64,000 bases of DNA from Heterobasidion occidentale (GCA_039111635.1 JBCAQO010000003.1:2604001-2668000), one strand, 5' to 3'; counted from the stretch's first letter, positions 52,878 through 64,000 are shown. Numbers and translations are program-made. The notes: a model not told the origin generated them from the sequence alone.

Positions 52878-54077
52878 ATGTCCAGGACATCCTACGACAG
52901 GTACGGTACAAGTGGCCTATTTGACAAAGCAGATCTAACTCAGGCAATAGATATCTCACTGTCTTCTCGCCAGAAGGCCGCTTGTACCAAGTCGGTGCGC
53001 TCGCCGAATGTCCTTGAACACTTCTTTAGCGATCACTCATGTATATTATTCACGCACATCTCCAGAGTATGCATTCAAAGCCATCTCTGGATCGGGACAT
53101 ACGTCTGTTGCTGTACGTGGGAAGGACACCTCTGTTGTAATTATTCAAAAGAAAGTCCCCGTGCGTCATTCTCTCCTGCATTCACTGGCCACGCCATACT
53201 CGCCTCTCATGTCTCTGATGTCTTGCTTAGGATAAGCTCATCGACGCCTCTACTGTCACCCATCTCTTCAGCATCACTCCCTATATTGGCTGCGTCATGA
53301 CAGGTCTCATAGGTACGCCCAACATCGCCATGCATCTAAGGTTGAGACTGATGCGTCAAATACACAACTACCAGCTGATGCAAGAGCACAAGTCGCGCGC
53401 GCTCGCTCGCACGCCGCCAACTTCCGCAAAGACTTTGGCTACGAGATCACACCGGACGCGCTTGCCAGACGAATGGCCAACCTCAACCAAGTATACACTC
53501 AACGCGCAGCCATGCGCCCTTACGGAATTTGTACACCTCTTCCTCCTCATATTCACACCCATCTCGGAAGTCCTGACCTGTCATTGCAGCTATGATCCTT
53601 ATCGGTATTGACCCCGAATTTGGCCCCCAAGTCTTCAAGCTTGATCCTGCAGGTTACTTCGTCGGCTTCCATGCAACCGCCGCTGGGCAGAAGCAACAAG
53701 AAGCGATGAACCATCTAGAGAAGAAGTGGAAGAAGTTGGATAACGGGCGGGGTGCAGATGATGCGGTTGCCGCAGGCAAGACACTCAACAGGGCAGCAGT
53801 CATCGAGGTGTGTGTTTATATCCCAATGCGTGTGGTGCTAGGCACACGCTGCACCACTTTAAGACTGGAGTACCAGTCAGCGAACTGACGGTTGATGGGC
53901 TAGATGGCGATCGAGGCGCTGTCGACAGTATATGCGTCGGACTACAAAGCCGGTGAAGTCGAGATTGGGATCGTATCGACCAGCGAGGATGAAGATCCCA
54001 AGACACGCGGCAAATGGCGCAAAATGGACGAAGCGGAGGTCCAGGAGCACCTGACAGCGTACGCAGAGAAGGACTGA
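52878..54077 (+). CDS. SCL1: 20S proteasome subunit alpha-1
   Basis: Seven exons (52878-52900, 52951-52994, 53066-53160, 53231-53312, 53375-53530, 53590-53807, 53904-54077) give 792 nt, 263 aa. It forms part of the outer ring of the proteasome core. The alpha signature [20 protein letters not shown] is built only after joining the first three exons. [70 protein letters not shown] and [15 protein letters not shown] follow. RGKD and QKKVPDKL point to alpha-1 (Scl1/PSMA6) over other alpha types. The model is intact, though the window also holds a PI31 relative near base 1. Confidence 0.95.
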
Positions 54078-54225
54078 GTAACCCCAGATCGCAATGCATA
54101 CCTTGTACTTTTTGCACTGTCGTGGTTCAGAGAACCGATAAAATCATTGAGGCGATGGGTCTAAGGTTGTCAGATGTATAACAACGTATTTCAGCGGTGC
54201 CGGTCAATGTCGGGATAGACGTCTA

Positions 54226-54589
54226 CTATCGGAATACAGAGGCTCCCCCACTCTGGAGAACAAAAGTGAGGTATTAGAACATTTCTCAACATCCAATATG
54301 ACACGCACCAGGACGGCATCAATCTCTGAATCTTCTATCTTCCTGATTCTGGGTTGCCAGACCCAACTCGGGGCCTCCCAGAACTCTCCGTACACCGAAC
54401 GTGCATTTCCAGAATGCGAAGTTTCGTTCGCAGAGCTCTCAAACTTCTTTAGAAACTCAGAAAACGAAGCTTGGTACTGTGCTGGTGCTGCCGGGTGAGG
54501 ACGCTGGGGACTTGGTGCTGGGAGCATTGGTCAATAGAGTAGCTGACGGCAGGCATGAGATGCTGATTATGAGCTTACTCGCTGGCCAT
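54226..54589 (-). CDS. small hypothetical protein, 68 aa
   Basis: Three exons (54578-54589, 54309-54476, 54226-54252). The first is four codons (MASE), then YQASFSEFLKKFESSANETS, SVYGEFWEAPSWVWQPRIRK, IEDSEIDAVL and SGGASVFR. The core with EFWEAPSWVWQPR and alternating aromatic and basic residues looks conserved rather than random. The first junction again requires a missing G: GAG|GTAAGC is written GAGTAAGC. It is divergent from the 51-aa gene at 54727. I do not recognise the family; a mitochondrial small-subunit type protein is conceivable. Confidence 0.5.
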
Positions 54590-54726
54590 TTGCGCTTTCC
54601 AAGAAATAAAATGAGTGGTTTGCGGACGTGCTCTGAGAGCAAACGTGCAGATGTGTGCATGATGTACGAGAGGAACACCGTTGTTCGGAACACTGCAGCT
54701 TGACCTGCATTCTTCGATCACGTAGC

Positions 54727-54947
54727 ATGGCAGAGCCCGGCCCGGCAGCGTCCGGCGCTGAGTGGATCCGGATTCTTGGCGCTACTCATGCTCCAACGCC
54801 CATCGTGAAAGGAGACGGCTATAAATCTGTACGTCTTTTGATCTCTATGGGTAGGAGGCGACTATGTACAAGAGATGATTTCTTTAACTACAGGAAGGAC
54901 GCTCCAGCATCTCTCTGACTCCAAAGCTTGGCAAATTCGTTCCCTGA
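54727..54947 (+). CDS. small hypothetical protein, 51 aa
   Basis: Two exons (54727-54828, 54894-54947) join in phase 0 through a canonical 65-nt intron (gtacgt ... ctacag). The protein begins MAEPGPAASGAEWIRILGAT, continues HAPTPIVKGDGYKS and ends SSISLTPKLGKFVP. No membrane helix or signal peptide is visible. Unknown family. The clean join and divergent placement opposite another small gene make it likely to be real. Confidence 0.45.
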
Positions 54948-55009
54948 CTGAATTCCGCCCATTGTTCTGCATCCTCTATCGTCTTCCTTGCCTCCCGTTT
55001 AACAAAATA

Positions 55010-55934
55010 CTAAGCATCTGGTCCAAGCTGCAACCTCAGAGGAATATTCTTGGCCTGGGACACCTCGAAGATCGCTTGCGCCGCTTTCTCTTTATCGCCC
55101 GTCAGGGTAACAGTCTCGAGCATCCTGCGGAACCGTGTCGACGGCGTGTCACTGGTGTACGTCAAATGCTGTGGAATATCATCCACGTTAGAGATGCCCC
55201 ACGGATATTCCACTCAGGTAACATCTCACCCAGCAATGCTTCCGTGATGCCTTCTAAAAGCTGAAGCTGTACGACAAGGATCAACTGACTGGCTAAACTC
55301 TAACGAGAACACGAAGGGGAGGTATACCAAACTTTCCAGCCGAGTAGTACGCTGTATGGCGTTGGCCCACATATCCCCCATAGGATGAAATATTGAGGAC
55401 ACATCCTCCATGATGCTTTGGATTAACGTCTCTGAAGAATTTGACAGCCTAAAGCGGGAAACGCGCTAGATATCAGCACCCGCCACTCACTCGCTCGCAC
55501 TGAAGAAACTCGCCTCCTTCATCACATGGACAGGCCCCCAGAACAAGACTTACATTTGCTTGTGCCTCGCCTCCTCCGGAATCACTTCTATCTCGCCGAC
55601 CACCGAATACCCAGCCATGTCAACAACGACATCCAGCCTTTGGAAAATTTTCCTTGATCTCAGCAGAAACATCCGTGATCTGCTTAGAGTCTGTCACGTC
55701 GAGCGGAAGAACAAGCAGCTGGTCCACTCCGTATCCGGCCTGCAAGTCCGTCAGCTGGGCAGGGTTCGCGCTGTTGCGACGACGCGCTCGTTAGACTCCA
55801 GCACGACCGTAGCGAGCGCCTTCCCCAATCCAGTGGAGGTTCCCGTGACTACGGAAAACTGGCGATTTTGTCTGTGTCAAAGGATGGTTGGATGTTCTGA
55901 ACCACAAGCGAGATTTCGCGAGTGAGTTGGCCAT
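55010..55934 (-). pseudogene. short-chain dehydrogenase/reductase, three frame breaks
   Basis: Family motifs are unmistakable but spread over frames. VVTGTSTGLGKALATVVLES is the nucleotide-binding TGxxxGxG; LPLDVTDSKQITDV and RLDVVVDMAGYSVVGEIEVIPE give the NNAG-like segment. LNISSYGGYVGQRHTAYYSAGKF holds the catalytic Ser and the YxxxK pair. EGITEALLGEMLPEWNI and the tail KAAQAIFEVSQAKNIPLRLQLG complete the fold. Breaks: one base apparently lost at about 55853-55860 (a run of T on the coding strand), one lost at about 55766-55770, and one gained at about 55637-55643. Two introns lie near 55454-55560 and 55264-55330. Substrate is unknown; classical SDRs use NAD(P)H. It may be a functional gene with sequence errors rather than a pseudogene. 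The start (55934) is tentative. Confidence 0.6.
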
Positions 55935-55984
55935 CGTCTACGAGCTTAAACGAGGTGGGAGGGGGCAATGTGATACAGGGGGTG

Positions 55985-56007
55985 CTGACTGACTGACTGG
56001 CTGACTG
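55985..56007. repeat. CTGA microsatellite
   Basis: The tetranucleotide ctga is repeated about five times with one interruption, upstream of the dehydrogenase gene. Confidence 0.8.
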
Positions 56008-56353
56008 GGCTTGAACTGAGTGATCTTCTTTTATATGGCTGCTCTACGCAAAGCTACGCGATCGAGAATCAGAGCCATGACCTGTCTGTGCCAGTTCGAT
56101 GTACGGCTAGGCTGACACGTCTGGCGGCATCGTAATGATGACCTGACCGACTTGGGACCACTCATTACTCACGGAGTTGATGACCATTCTTTAAGATGTT
56201 GTACTCCTTGATCAATGCTTTCCTATGTCATGCTCTGATTGAACGGCAATCAGACCGAGCTTCAAGCGCAAAGATCTAGCATTACATAGAGTCTCAGTGA
56301 TACAACAGTAAGACGAACCTAAGTCAAGCATGAACAATTCCCGCACTCTAAAT
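56008..56353. other. intergenic region between the dehydrogenase and MRS6
   Basis: Both neighbours are on the minus strand, so this holds the dehydrogenase promoter and the MRS6 3' UTR. No further feature is seen. Confidence 0.4.
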
Positions 56354-58222
56354 CTACCACTCTTCTCCTTCTTCGTCTGGCTCCCCATCCAGAGGCGGCC
56401 AGAATGCCTTGATCTCCTCGAACACATCCCCCCCACTTCCCACTTCCTTCTCTCCCGTCGTACCAACGGCCCATGACTCGGGGTGCCTCGCCTTGTGCAC
56501 CTCCACGATCTTGAGAAACAGCGCCTCCGCTGCAGTACTGGCAGCATCTGCACATTCTGCTAAATCATACGGAATGGGTGGGCTGACAAGGACTGTTGGT
56601 GATGTATTAGATGTTGCTAGAGTGGGTGTGAGCGTTGGATGTTGGGTGTAATACATCGTGAACAGCGGGTCAGAGGCCGATGCTGCTTCATTGTCGACAC
56701 TTGTAGAGGGCGGAGACTTCGAGAGAGAGATGATTGCATCGAGGTAGGGTTTGAGGATCATTTCGGTGGACGCTGATGAGTCTGAATTCGCCAACGGCAA
56801 GGAAAGGTAGGCAATATCTATGCATCATATTGAACATTTATCGCACGATCAAGTTGCAAAGACAAACGAAACGAGCTCACATTTGCCCTTTGGCGCGGAC
56901 ATACTTCCCTCGCCAGTGATGAAGGCATGCAGAGCGGCAGTATCTGACCCGTCTGCTATAGATGAGGGGGGAAATACGATGACCGACGTATCGATCGGTT
57001 TATCAACGGACTTCGCCGGTCCTTCCTCTGTCTCAGTGCTACTTTCAGTAGTTTCGGGTGTTAGTGTTGCAGGAAATTGCGGTGGGGAGTCAAGGATAGC
57101 GATGCATCTTGCGACCGACTGCATCATCGACAGGCCTTGCGCAGGAGGTACAAATGCTCTCTTCCGTAGGTTCTCTGGTAGGAGGTCGGGGGATGAGATG
57201 ATAATATCAGTTGTGAGATGTTCAGGAAAGTCGTCAAGATCAACCACATATCTGCCCTTGTCATCCGAAGGATCTTCAGTCTCTGTCGGTCGGGTGATCG
57301 AATTGACCTTCCGGCCAAGTATGTAGACACCGCTATTCACAGCGGACACACGACAGAACCCTTGAGCAATTTCCCCTAACCCTCCGTAGTGACCTACAAG
57401 GAATGGCGAGGCCCCATAACGGCCAGACGAACGAAGGTAACGCCGCAATCGCGTCAAAGCAAGAAGTGTTTGATCTGGCATGCGTAAGTGACATCTGAGG
57501 TGATAGAAAGATTATAAAATCATGGTACCTTCGGGTGACACACAGAATGCCAGTGCATATGCGATCGCTTCTGAGACCTGTTGTTCCAAAGACCACACAT
57601 CCTTTAGGAACGCAAGGAACGGTACCTCGGTCTTGCCTTGCAGCTCCGAACTATTTTCGAAATCGCCAGACGCAAACAAGAGAAAACGCATAAGTCTTCG
57701 TTTTCCGACCAAGCTCATCTCCTTTGACTTGAAGACGTCCTCCTTACTCCCCGGCACATTTCTGATCCCTAGCGCGCGGTCATATATTCCGACCCGCTCA
57801 AGCAACCTGTAGCCACCGTAGCGTGAGACTCCGGAAGCAACGAGAGACGAGATGAGTGGTCCGGTAGAGGGAATGAGAGACGGGCAGAGTGATATCGAAT
57901 AATGTCTTGCACGGTCAGGTATCACAGGCGAGTGCTGTACGGACGTGTACTTGGCACGTTGTGAGGTCATGTATGGCGAGGAGTCTTGATGAGATAGTCG
58001 CTGTTCTGCCCATTGTATGAGTTCTTCAGGGGAAAGGCTGGCCTCATCTCCACCATAGTATGGGTTCACATCGAGGTGTGCTACTTTGAAACCTGCTTTA
58101 GAGAGTGCTCTAAAGTTGTTCAGTCTAGTGCGGCGGAGGCTGAGAGATCCAACTCACGCAGAAGTCATGGATTCAACGAGCCCTGTTCCAAGAATAACGA
58201 CATCAAAATCTCCTTCCCCCAT
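56354..58222 (-). CDS. MRS6: Rab escort protein (Rab geranylgeranyltransferase component A)
   Basis: Four exons (58158-58222, 57529-58109, 56881-57474, 56354-56817) give 1704 nt, 567 aa. REP/Mrs6 presents unprenylated Rab GTPases to geranylgeranyltransferase and delivers them to membranes. It has the GDI-superfamily start DFDVVILGTGLVESMTSAAL, the LDVNPYYGGDEASLS motif, and GGYRLLERVGIYDRALGIRNVPGSKEDVFKSKEMSLVGKRRLMRF broken by no indel. YLRSSGRYGASPFLVGHYGGLGEIAQGFCR is the conserved SCR3-like block. The C-terminal third is less conserved and acidic, ending DEEGEEW. Length (567) is nearer REP than Rab GDI (about 450 aa), and the GLVESM and KSKEMSLVGKR details also favour REP. Confidence 0.9.
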
Positions 58223-58414
58223 TGCCAGTTACTTTCGATTGTGTAGAGGAGACTTGATCCCGCCTTTGGAACTTGACAAGTCCAAACAGGGTCGGATAAG
58301 TCAGCAAATTACGTAACATTTGATCTGGTCAAATTTTCGAAATGGATTCTTTTCTCCTCTTGTTCTCAGCCACTTCCTCCCACTTCCTTCCTGTTCCCTC
58401 CCCCCACATTCACA

Positions 58415-60249
58415 ATGGGCAACTCCGTGGACAAGAAATCTTCCTCAAAAAAGACTGTCAAGGTTGATAAAAAGGTCAAGGCCGTTACCAAGCCCAAGGT
58501 CGACGCAAAAGTCAAGGCCGCAGCCCCTACGAAGAAGGTCGCGTCTACGAAGCACCAAGTTCCCGCCTCATCCAAAGAGATTCTTGCGAAGGCAAAAACC
58601 GTCAGTGAAATCGCCTCTTGTATCGTGTACTTTCACCAGAGCTCGCATTCAGGCCGCCAAGAGTGATAGTGAGGAATCCTCGGAGTCTGATTCTTCAGAG
58701 GATGAGAAAAAGCCTGTTGTGAAAAACGGAAAGGTGATTGCGGCCCATGGATTCATCGGCCCATCTCTTACATGTGCGATGATTTTTCGGCCAAGCAGGC
58801 TGCTGCTGTCTCTAGTGATAGCAGCGACTCGGACTCCGATAGCGAGTCCGAAGACGAAAAGCCGAAGGCCGTTCAGGTAAAAATCCCTGCTAAGGGTAAG
58901 GCTGCAACGTCGTCCGACTCTAGCGACAGCAGCTCAGAGGAAGATGAGCCACCCAAAAAGGTCGCCGGTAAGGCTTCACCTGCCAAGAAGGCGCCCACAG
59001 TCAAGGCGAAGGCCGCCCCTGCGTCCTCATCTTCGTCATCATCTGATGATTCAAGCGATGAAGAGCCTCCCAAAAAAACCGCCAAGGCCTCTCCCGCGAA
59101 AGCGAAGGCACCTCCTGCAGAGATTGACAGCTCAGCATCTTCAAGTGACGAGGATGAGCCAAAAGCTGCTGCAGCGGCCAAGGCTGCGGACGACGATTCG
59201 TCGTCTTCAGAGTCGTCGTCAGAGTCTGAGGAGGACGACGATGGCGATGTTAAGATGGCTGAACCGACAGTCCCCACAAACGGTTCGTCCCACTGCAGAA
59301 TCAAATTATTCATGTCGTTATCTTCTATCTTTAAGGCAAACGCAAGGCCGTCGATGATGCTCCCGCACCTCCCAAAAAGCAGAAAATCGCTCCTGCTGAT
59401 GAGGAAGCCCCTACTACCACCATCTTCGTGGGTCGCCTCTCGTGGAACGTCGACAATGACTGGCTTGCCACCGAGTTCGCCGAGTGCGGTGAAGTTGTGA
59501 ACGCGCGCGTCCAGATGGATCGCAATACCGGCAAATCACGCGGTTTCGGCTATGTCGAATTCAAGACTGCCGAGGCTGTCGAAAGTGCGCTCAAACTCAA
59601 TGGCAAAGAAATTGATGGCCGCCCTGTCAATATTGACAAATCTCATGGCGTCGACAAGTCTACTTCCCGCGACAACAGGGCCAAGACCTTTGGCGATAGC
59701 ACCAGCCCTCCTACAAGCACCTTGTTCGTCGGTAACTTGAGCTATGACGCGACCGAAGACGCGCTGTGGGAAGTGTTCGCCGAACACGGCGAAGTGAAGA
59801 GCATCCGCGTTCCTACCGACCGCGAGACTGGCAAGGTCAAGGGTTTTGGTTACGTCGAGTTTATCGACTTGGAGTCATCGAAGAAGGCTTTGGAGGCCTT
59901 GAATGGACAGGACATCGCGGGGAGGAATGTCAGGTTAGACTACTCGCAACCTAGAGATGATAGCGGTGGAGGCCGAGGCGGTCGTGGCGGAGGAGGGTTT
60001 GGAGGTCGCGGCGGAGGCCGTGGCGGAGGCCGGGACGGAGGCTTTGGCGGCCGAGGTGGAGGTTTCGGCGGTCGGGTGCGCTTTTCTCCCGATTTTATTT
60101 TCTAATCCAAACTCACTCTTACTGCCGTCTTTTAGGGTGGTGGACGTGGTGGTCCCCGTGGCGGTGGACGTGGTGCTCCTCGTGGACGCGGTGGTCCTCG
60201 CACAGGAGGTATCACGTCGTTCGAGGGCAAGAAGACTACGTTCGCGTGA
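58415..60249 (+). CDS. NSR1: nucleolin-like protein (Nsr1/Gar2 type)
   Basis: Five exons (58415-58600, 58653-58733, 58799-59282, 59336-60075, 60136-60249) give 1605 nt, 534 aa. It acts in pre-rRNA processing in the nucleolus. A Lys/Ala-rich head is followed by repeated acidic-serine blocks alternating with basic KKxxAKASPAK linkers, the nucleolin pattern and likely CK2 sites. Two RRMs come next (TTTIFVGRLSWNVDNDWL with SRGFGYVEF; TLFVGNLSYDATEDALWEVF with KGFGYVEF). A C-terminal GAR domain (repeats of RGG and GGFGG) ends with ITSFEGKKTTFA. One short possible intron in exon 3 (gtaaaaatccctgctaag) was rejected because the frame stays open and basic. Confidence 0.95.
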
Positions 60250-60722
60250 TTGTCGTTCATGCAATCGGTGTTGTCCATGTTTTTTGACTGTCAGATTTCT
60301 GGTATTGTTTTCTATGGCTGCTCCCATGTATCCTTCCGTATGTCACAGTGCAGCCTATGCTTGCTTTGTTTGAGCGCTCCGATTTTCATCGCCTCTGGTG
60401 CGAGATTTGCAAATAATATTGTCACGATTCATGAGAACGAAGTTCGAGCAAGGAAAAAAATGATAAATAGTTCAAGTATGCATGAGGGGATGAATCGATG
60501 ATGCCGAGAGCACGTTAGAAAATAAAATCTTGTAGGATATTGACGGTATCGAAAGACTAGGTACTAGAAGAATTGTGGTATTAGTTGGTATGCAAAACAA
60601 AAACCGTTGGCCTCAATCGGGAAACAAAACAAAACACTGCGGGTACAGATTAGACCGCTAAAGGTTCTTCGCTGTCGACAATACACGTCCGATCCTCAAA
60701 CAAAGCCAGGGATAGATCGCAC
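60250..60722. other. convergent intergenic region, NSR1 / RIC8
   Basis: This 473-bp A/T-richer stretch contains the two 3' UTRs. Nothing else is supported. Confidence 0.45.
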
Positions 60723-62837
60723 TTAAGGCTGCTGGCCTTGCATCGCCTTGCGTATTGGATTTTGACTGGGCGGCAACGCGCCGGACCTCTCCAACCTGTC
60801 AAACAACACGAACAGCTTCTCAGCCTCTTGCTCCTTCTCTTCGTCTGTCATCTCGATGTCCTGGCGTTCGCCCTCGACAACGCCGGTGATGGGGTTGATA
60901 GATGCATCCGTTGCTGGCGCGTCGTCGTCCGCCGGTCGGGGTGGGGCGTTCATGATGCCCTTGTTGAACAGGAACCCAGCGACGTTGCCGTACCCGACTT
61001 GAGACGCTAGCGTGCTCGCTGTGAATGCCTGAATCAGCGATGAAATATCACCAACTAAAAAAAGGCATTACGATCAGAATCGCAAATCGCGAACAACATC
61101 TCCCCCGTAGCGTCCTTCAACCTCGGATGGTGGACACTCGTTAAGAGCCGCAAACACCTGCCCAACAGATCTGCTCTGCCTTCCAGGGCGCTCGAACGAG
61201 AAAGGTTCGCTGGTAAGATCCATTCCCTCAATCGACTTTTCGCTCCTGCGTCTGCAAGGCAGCATTTGATGATCAACATGATGAGCGGACACAGGAGGTC
61301 ATCGAGCGTGCTATCGCTCTCCTGCTTCGGTCTCTGGCGGACTTCCGCATCGTCAGGATCGATCGTCCCGGGAAGATAGTGGCTGAAGGAGACCTCCAGC
61401 AAGTCATAAGCACGCTGCAGACTATCTGCGACCGAGTTTGGAGGGGAGGGGGAAGAGGGACGAGACGAGAGCGATCGGCGGCCGGCGGCGAGCATGGACA
61501 GCGCTCGATCCAGAGCGCCAGGCTTTGCTTCTTTTGGTGAGCTGGAAGATTCGCCGCTTCCGCTGCTGCTGGGAAGACGGGAGTCGTTGGCAAGGACGGG
61601 AGACTCGGAGTTGGAGTGGACAGTGCTCCTGCGACCGGATGGTGGGGAGATGGTTGGGAACCAGAAAGGCTTGAGGTTGGCTGTGATGGGGGTAGCGATG
61701 AGAGAGTGGATGATGTGGGTTAGCGGCGCGGTGAGGGGCGAAGGAAATGTAGGCGGGAGGGTATTGAATGCTCGAAGCAGAGGTGGCACGATGCTAAGAC
61801 AGAGCTATGGTGAAAGTCCAATTGCCAAAAAGAGGTTGACTTACCCGTCCAGTTTATCACTCCAATACTCTCCCATCACCTTACCCTCACCGGCTCCAAG
61901 ATCTGCTACTTTCTCGCAATCCACCAACTAGATATTGTATGATGAAAGACCGTGATTTTCCCCGTTATCGGAGAGACGTACCTTGGGGTAATAAGACAAC
62001 AGGTTGAATGTGAATTTGAGCAGGTCTGTCATTGCTTCCCGGGCCATTTTCACACCACCTAGGATGCTGCTTGTGAGGGAATCTAGTCGTAGACTGATGA
62101 TCTCCACCACGTTCGAGCGTCCCGAGTGTTTCTCGTCGATTAATGAGATGATGAAGTGACCGGCCGATTGCGATGAGACCGTAGCCAAGAACAGAATGCG
62201 AGACGCAAGGAAGAGTTGGTCAGGATTTGATGATTTCTGTGAAAAATTGAAATGAGTGTTCCATGGCGGTAGGGCTATGCATGTCGCTGCGACTGACTTC
62301 GAGTAGCCGCACTGACGCCTCCCCACCCTTTACGCTGTCCGATATCCATGTTTTCCGTGCATCTTCGATGAGAAGCATGGTATTGGCGACGCATCGTAAA
62401 GCCTCGCACGACGCGTCAAGATCGTCTTTGAATGTTCGCGATAGCGAGAGCAAGGTCGACAGATTGTCTGGAGATGCTAGCACGCTTGCTCCTGATGGGT
62501 GTTTGCCTAGAGATTTGATAGCCCCCAACGCCAAGACAGCATCTGAAGCCAGGTTGGAGCATGATTTAGCGGCGGATAACGTAGAAGTAGCATACCTTTG
62601 GGCGAGATCTTTCCATCGCTCCCACTAGACTTGCATTTGTTCACGTCGTCCAGCAAAATTTGGATGAGCTGCGCGCGGGTTGGCTCGTCCACAGCGAAGG
62701 GGGATGCTAAGAAAGGATGGGATCAGCCAAGGCATCGCGGAGTGTGGAGAGCCACAAGCACCGTTAGCGATGGACTGCAGCACCTCGGACACATCGGTCT
62801 GCGTCGAAGAAGAATAGTGTTCTAGAAGAGCAGACAT
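60723..62837 (-). CDS. RIC8: Synembryn/RIC8 guanine nucleotide exchange factor and chaperone
   Basis: Seven exons (62762-62837, 62596-62706, 62298-62542, 61982-62236, 61845-61927, 61072-61793, 60723-61018) give 1788 nt, 595 aa. RIC8 is a cytosolic chaperone and GEF for G-protein alpha subunits. The armadillo-like helical fold shows as NLSTLLSLSRTFKDDLDASC, EALRCVANTMLLIEDARKTW, DQLFLASRILFLATV and LLKFTFNLLSYYPK. The most diagnostic block is CLADAGAKSRLREWILPANL then GRADLLGRCLRLLTSVHHPR and GEMLFAICDSD, followed by GYGNVAGFLFNKGI near the C-terminus. Ser/Thr-rich loop at about residues 300-370. All junctions canonical. Confidence 0.93.
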
Positions 62838-63582
62838 GAAGCAGGCCGGCCGTACGAATTACAAGTAGATTATTGTGCACTCAAGCGAGGCGATCGTCAA
62901 GCGGAGGTCGTGTAACAAATTGAACGAAACGGCCTGATCGTGCAGGACCGAGAAGAGAGATGGGGGGTTGCGAGGGGATGTGGACAGAAAACAGGATGAA
63001 AAGGGACGTAGATCATTGACCATCGACTCCGGCCACGGCTTATTGAGCTGCCAAGCAACCGCCGACAGCGCCATAAGGGGCAAATCACTCCCCGCACCAA
63101 AATATCTCAGCAACCCGCCCAATTAACGGCAATCGAACGCCTGTCTGTCCAACGCAGATGGTTCGCCACCATGGTAGGCTGTCTAACAGATGAATGCAAT
63201 GGGCATGCAACGCCAGCCTGTCCTCGGCATAAGGCTCATCCTATAATGAGACAATGCTCTCCGCGGCTGGCCTTACACGGAACAATGGCACAGCGATCAG
63301 TGATTGGTCTAATGTCCCAGCTGCTTTAATTTCAACTGTCCATTCAATAGAATCCAGACTCCATGGCACTCAGTTACTCAGAGCAGCCGCCCACCTACCC
63401 ACTCCGTAGGCAAGATACAGGGTCTCTCACCGACTTCGTTGTAAGCCATGCATATAATGATACATACACTCTAGCAAGGAACGAGGTTGAGCCTCGCTTG
63501 ATACGATGATCAGAATACTAAAGTGGCGACATAGTCAGCATACAACGCACTCGGCAGCCTTCGTATCAACAGGCTACAAACA
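62838..63582. other. intergenic region between RIC8 and the PDCD2-like gene
   Basis: Both neighbours are on the minus strand. This 745-bp region should include the RIC8 promoter and the PDCD2-like 3' UTR. A minus-strand open frame (62859-63122) has no clear start, splice partner or family match and is not called. Confidence 0.35.
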
Positions 63583-64000
63583 TTATATCAACGACGCATC
63601 TTCCCACTGCACCAATACTGTTTCCTCCTTCCACCCGTCCTTCCTCGACTCACAACAGTCTTTTTCACACGAAAAAACCATGATCGTGCCCCATTCCATA
63701 CCTCGGCCGCCACTAGGTATGCCGCCTTTCAGCAGTCGCTCAACTTCTTGCCTCCGCTCGTCGTCATTCATCTTTTTATTTTTCGCCTCCTCAGCGGCAC
63801 GGTCAACGTCCCTCAACACGTTGATGAGGTTAGGCATGAGCTGGCACTCGAAAACTCGCTTGCTACCGCAATGAGTGCAAGGAGGGATGGGTTTGGCGTC
63901 GTACGTGCGCTGCACTGAGGGTTGAACTTTGAATTCGGATTTTGTGACAATGGTGATGCTCGCATCTTCTGTAGGAGAAGGAAATAGTTTGTTGAAGACC
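63583..64000 (-). CDS. PDCD2/Tsr4-like protein, C-terminal part (5' end outside window)
   Basis: The C-terminal PDCD2 domain is seen: PPCTHCGSKRVFECQLMPNLINVL with its zinc-type CxxC and the conserved MPNLI, then an acidic/basic linker (RAAEEAKNKKMNDDERRQEV), then MEWGTIMVFSCEKDCCES and the tail TVLVQWED, ending at 63583. PDCD2 and yeast Tsr4 are dedicated chaperones of the ribosomal protein uS5 (Rps2). The gene continues beyond base 64000. An acceptor-like sequence (ctcctacag, at about 63970) may mark an intron, so the upstream frame is uncertain. Confidence 0.85.
   Translation of the reverse strand, partial: VFNKLFPSPTEDASITIVTKSEFKVQPSVQRTYDAKPIPPCTHCGSKRVFECQLMPNLINVLRDVDRAAEEAKNKKMNDDERRQEVERLLKGGIPSGGRGMEWGTIMVFSCEKDCCESRKDGWKEETVLVQWEDASLI

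Noticed and set aside
62859..63122. Minus-strand open frame upstream of RIC8
   Set aside because: No convincing start, splice partner or family match; probably 5' flanking sequence.

Overview
The window reads as nuclear DNA of a filamentous basidiomycete, most likely an agaricomycete. Genes are densely packed on both strands and cut by many 50-60 nt GT-AG introns, often more than ten per gene. The encoded proteins are eukaryotic housekeeping proteins with fungal features such as a Bna3 aminotransferase, a FRE ferric reductase, a Cya5-like PPR protein and the Slh1 helicase. No rRNA, tRNA, CRISPR array, transposon or virus was recognised. Exon coordinates were built by hand from splice signals and protein-family continuity; most models close to an exact multiple of three.

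Layout. 0-1.6 kb: 3' end of a PI31 proteasome regulator and a coiled-coil hypothetical gene. 1.8-8.2 kb: two minus-strand genes, an ankyrin-DysF-FYVE-RING protein and a ferric reductase. 9.4-20.1 kb: kynurenine aminotransferase, Slh1-type helicase, EMC3 and NCS1. 20.6-26.4 kb: Cys-rich hypothetical protein, PROPPIN (Atg18/Hsv2 family) and arginyltransferase ATE1. 26.6-32.0 kb: VMA21, SEC63 and a coilin-like protein. 32.3-42.1 kb: large mitochondrial PPR protein, membrane PDI, KEOPS subunit CGI121 and phosphomannose isomerase. 42.5-44.3 kb: poorly resolved small genes. 44.7-54.1 kb: WrbA-type flavoprotein, MED10, the largest RNA polymerase III subunit and proteasome alpha-1. 54.2-58.2 kb: two divergent micro-proteins, a broken short-chain dehydrogenase and the Rab escort protein MRS6. 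58.4-64 kb: nucleolin-like Nsr1, RIC8 and the 3' part of a PDCD2/Tsr4 gene.

Most neighbours are functionally unrelated, as is usual in fungi. Several concern the secretory and endolysosomal system (EMC3, SEC63, PDI, VMA21, PROPPIN, MRS6, the FYVE-RING protein). The most interesting protein is the roughly 989-residue ankyrin-DysF-FYVE-RING protein, which joins a PI3P-binding finger, a dysferlin domain of the TECPR1 type and a Pib1-like RING ligase. Its FYVE signature can be completed only by a 3-nt micro-exon.

A second theme is technical or evolutionary. At least seven otherwise well-conserved genes, including the RNA polymerase III subunit and SEC63, carry single-base reading-frame breaks, most of them apparent 1-nt losses in short homopolymers. 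The simplest reading is uncorrected indel error in the assembly, but raw reads are needed to decide.
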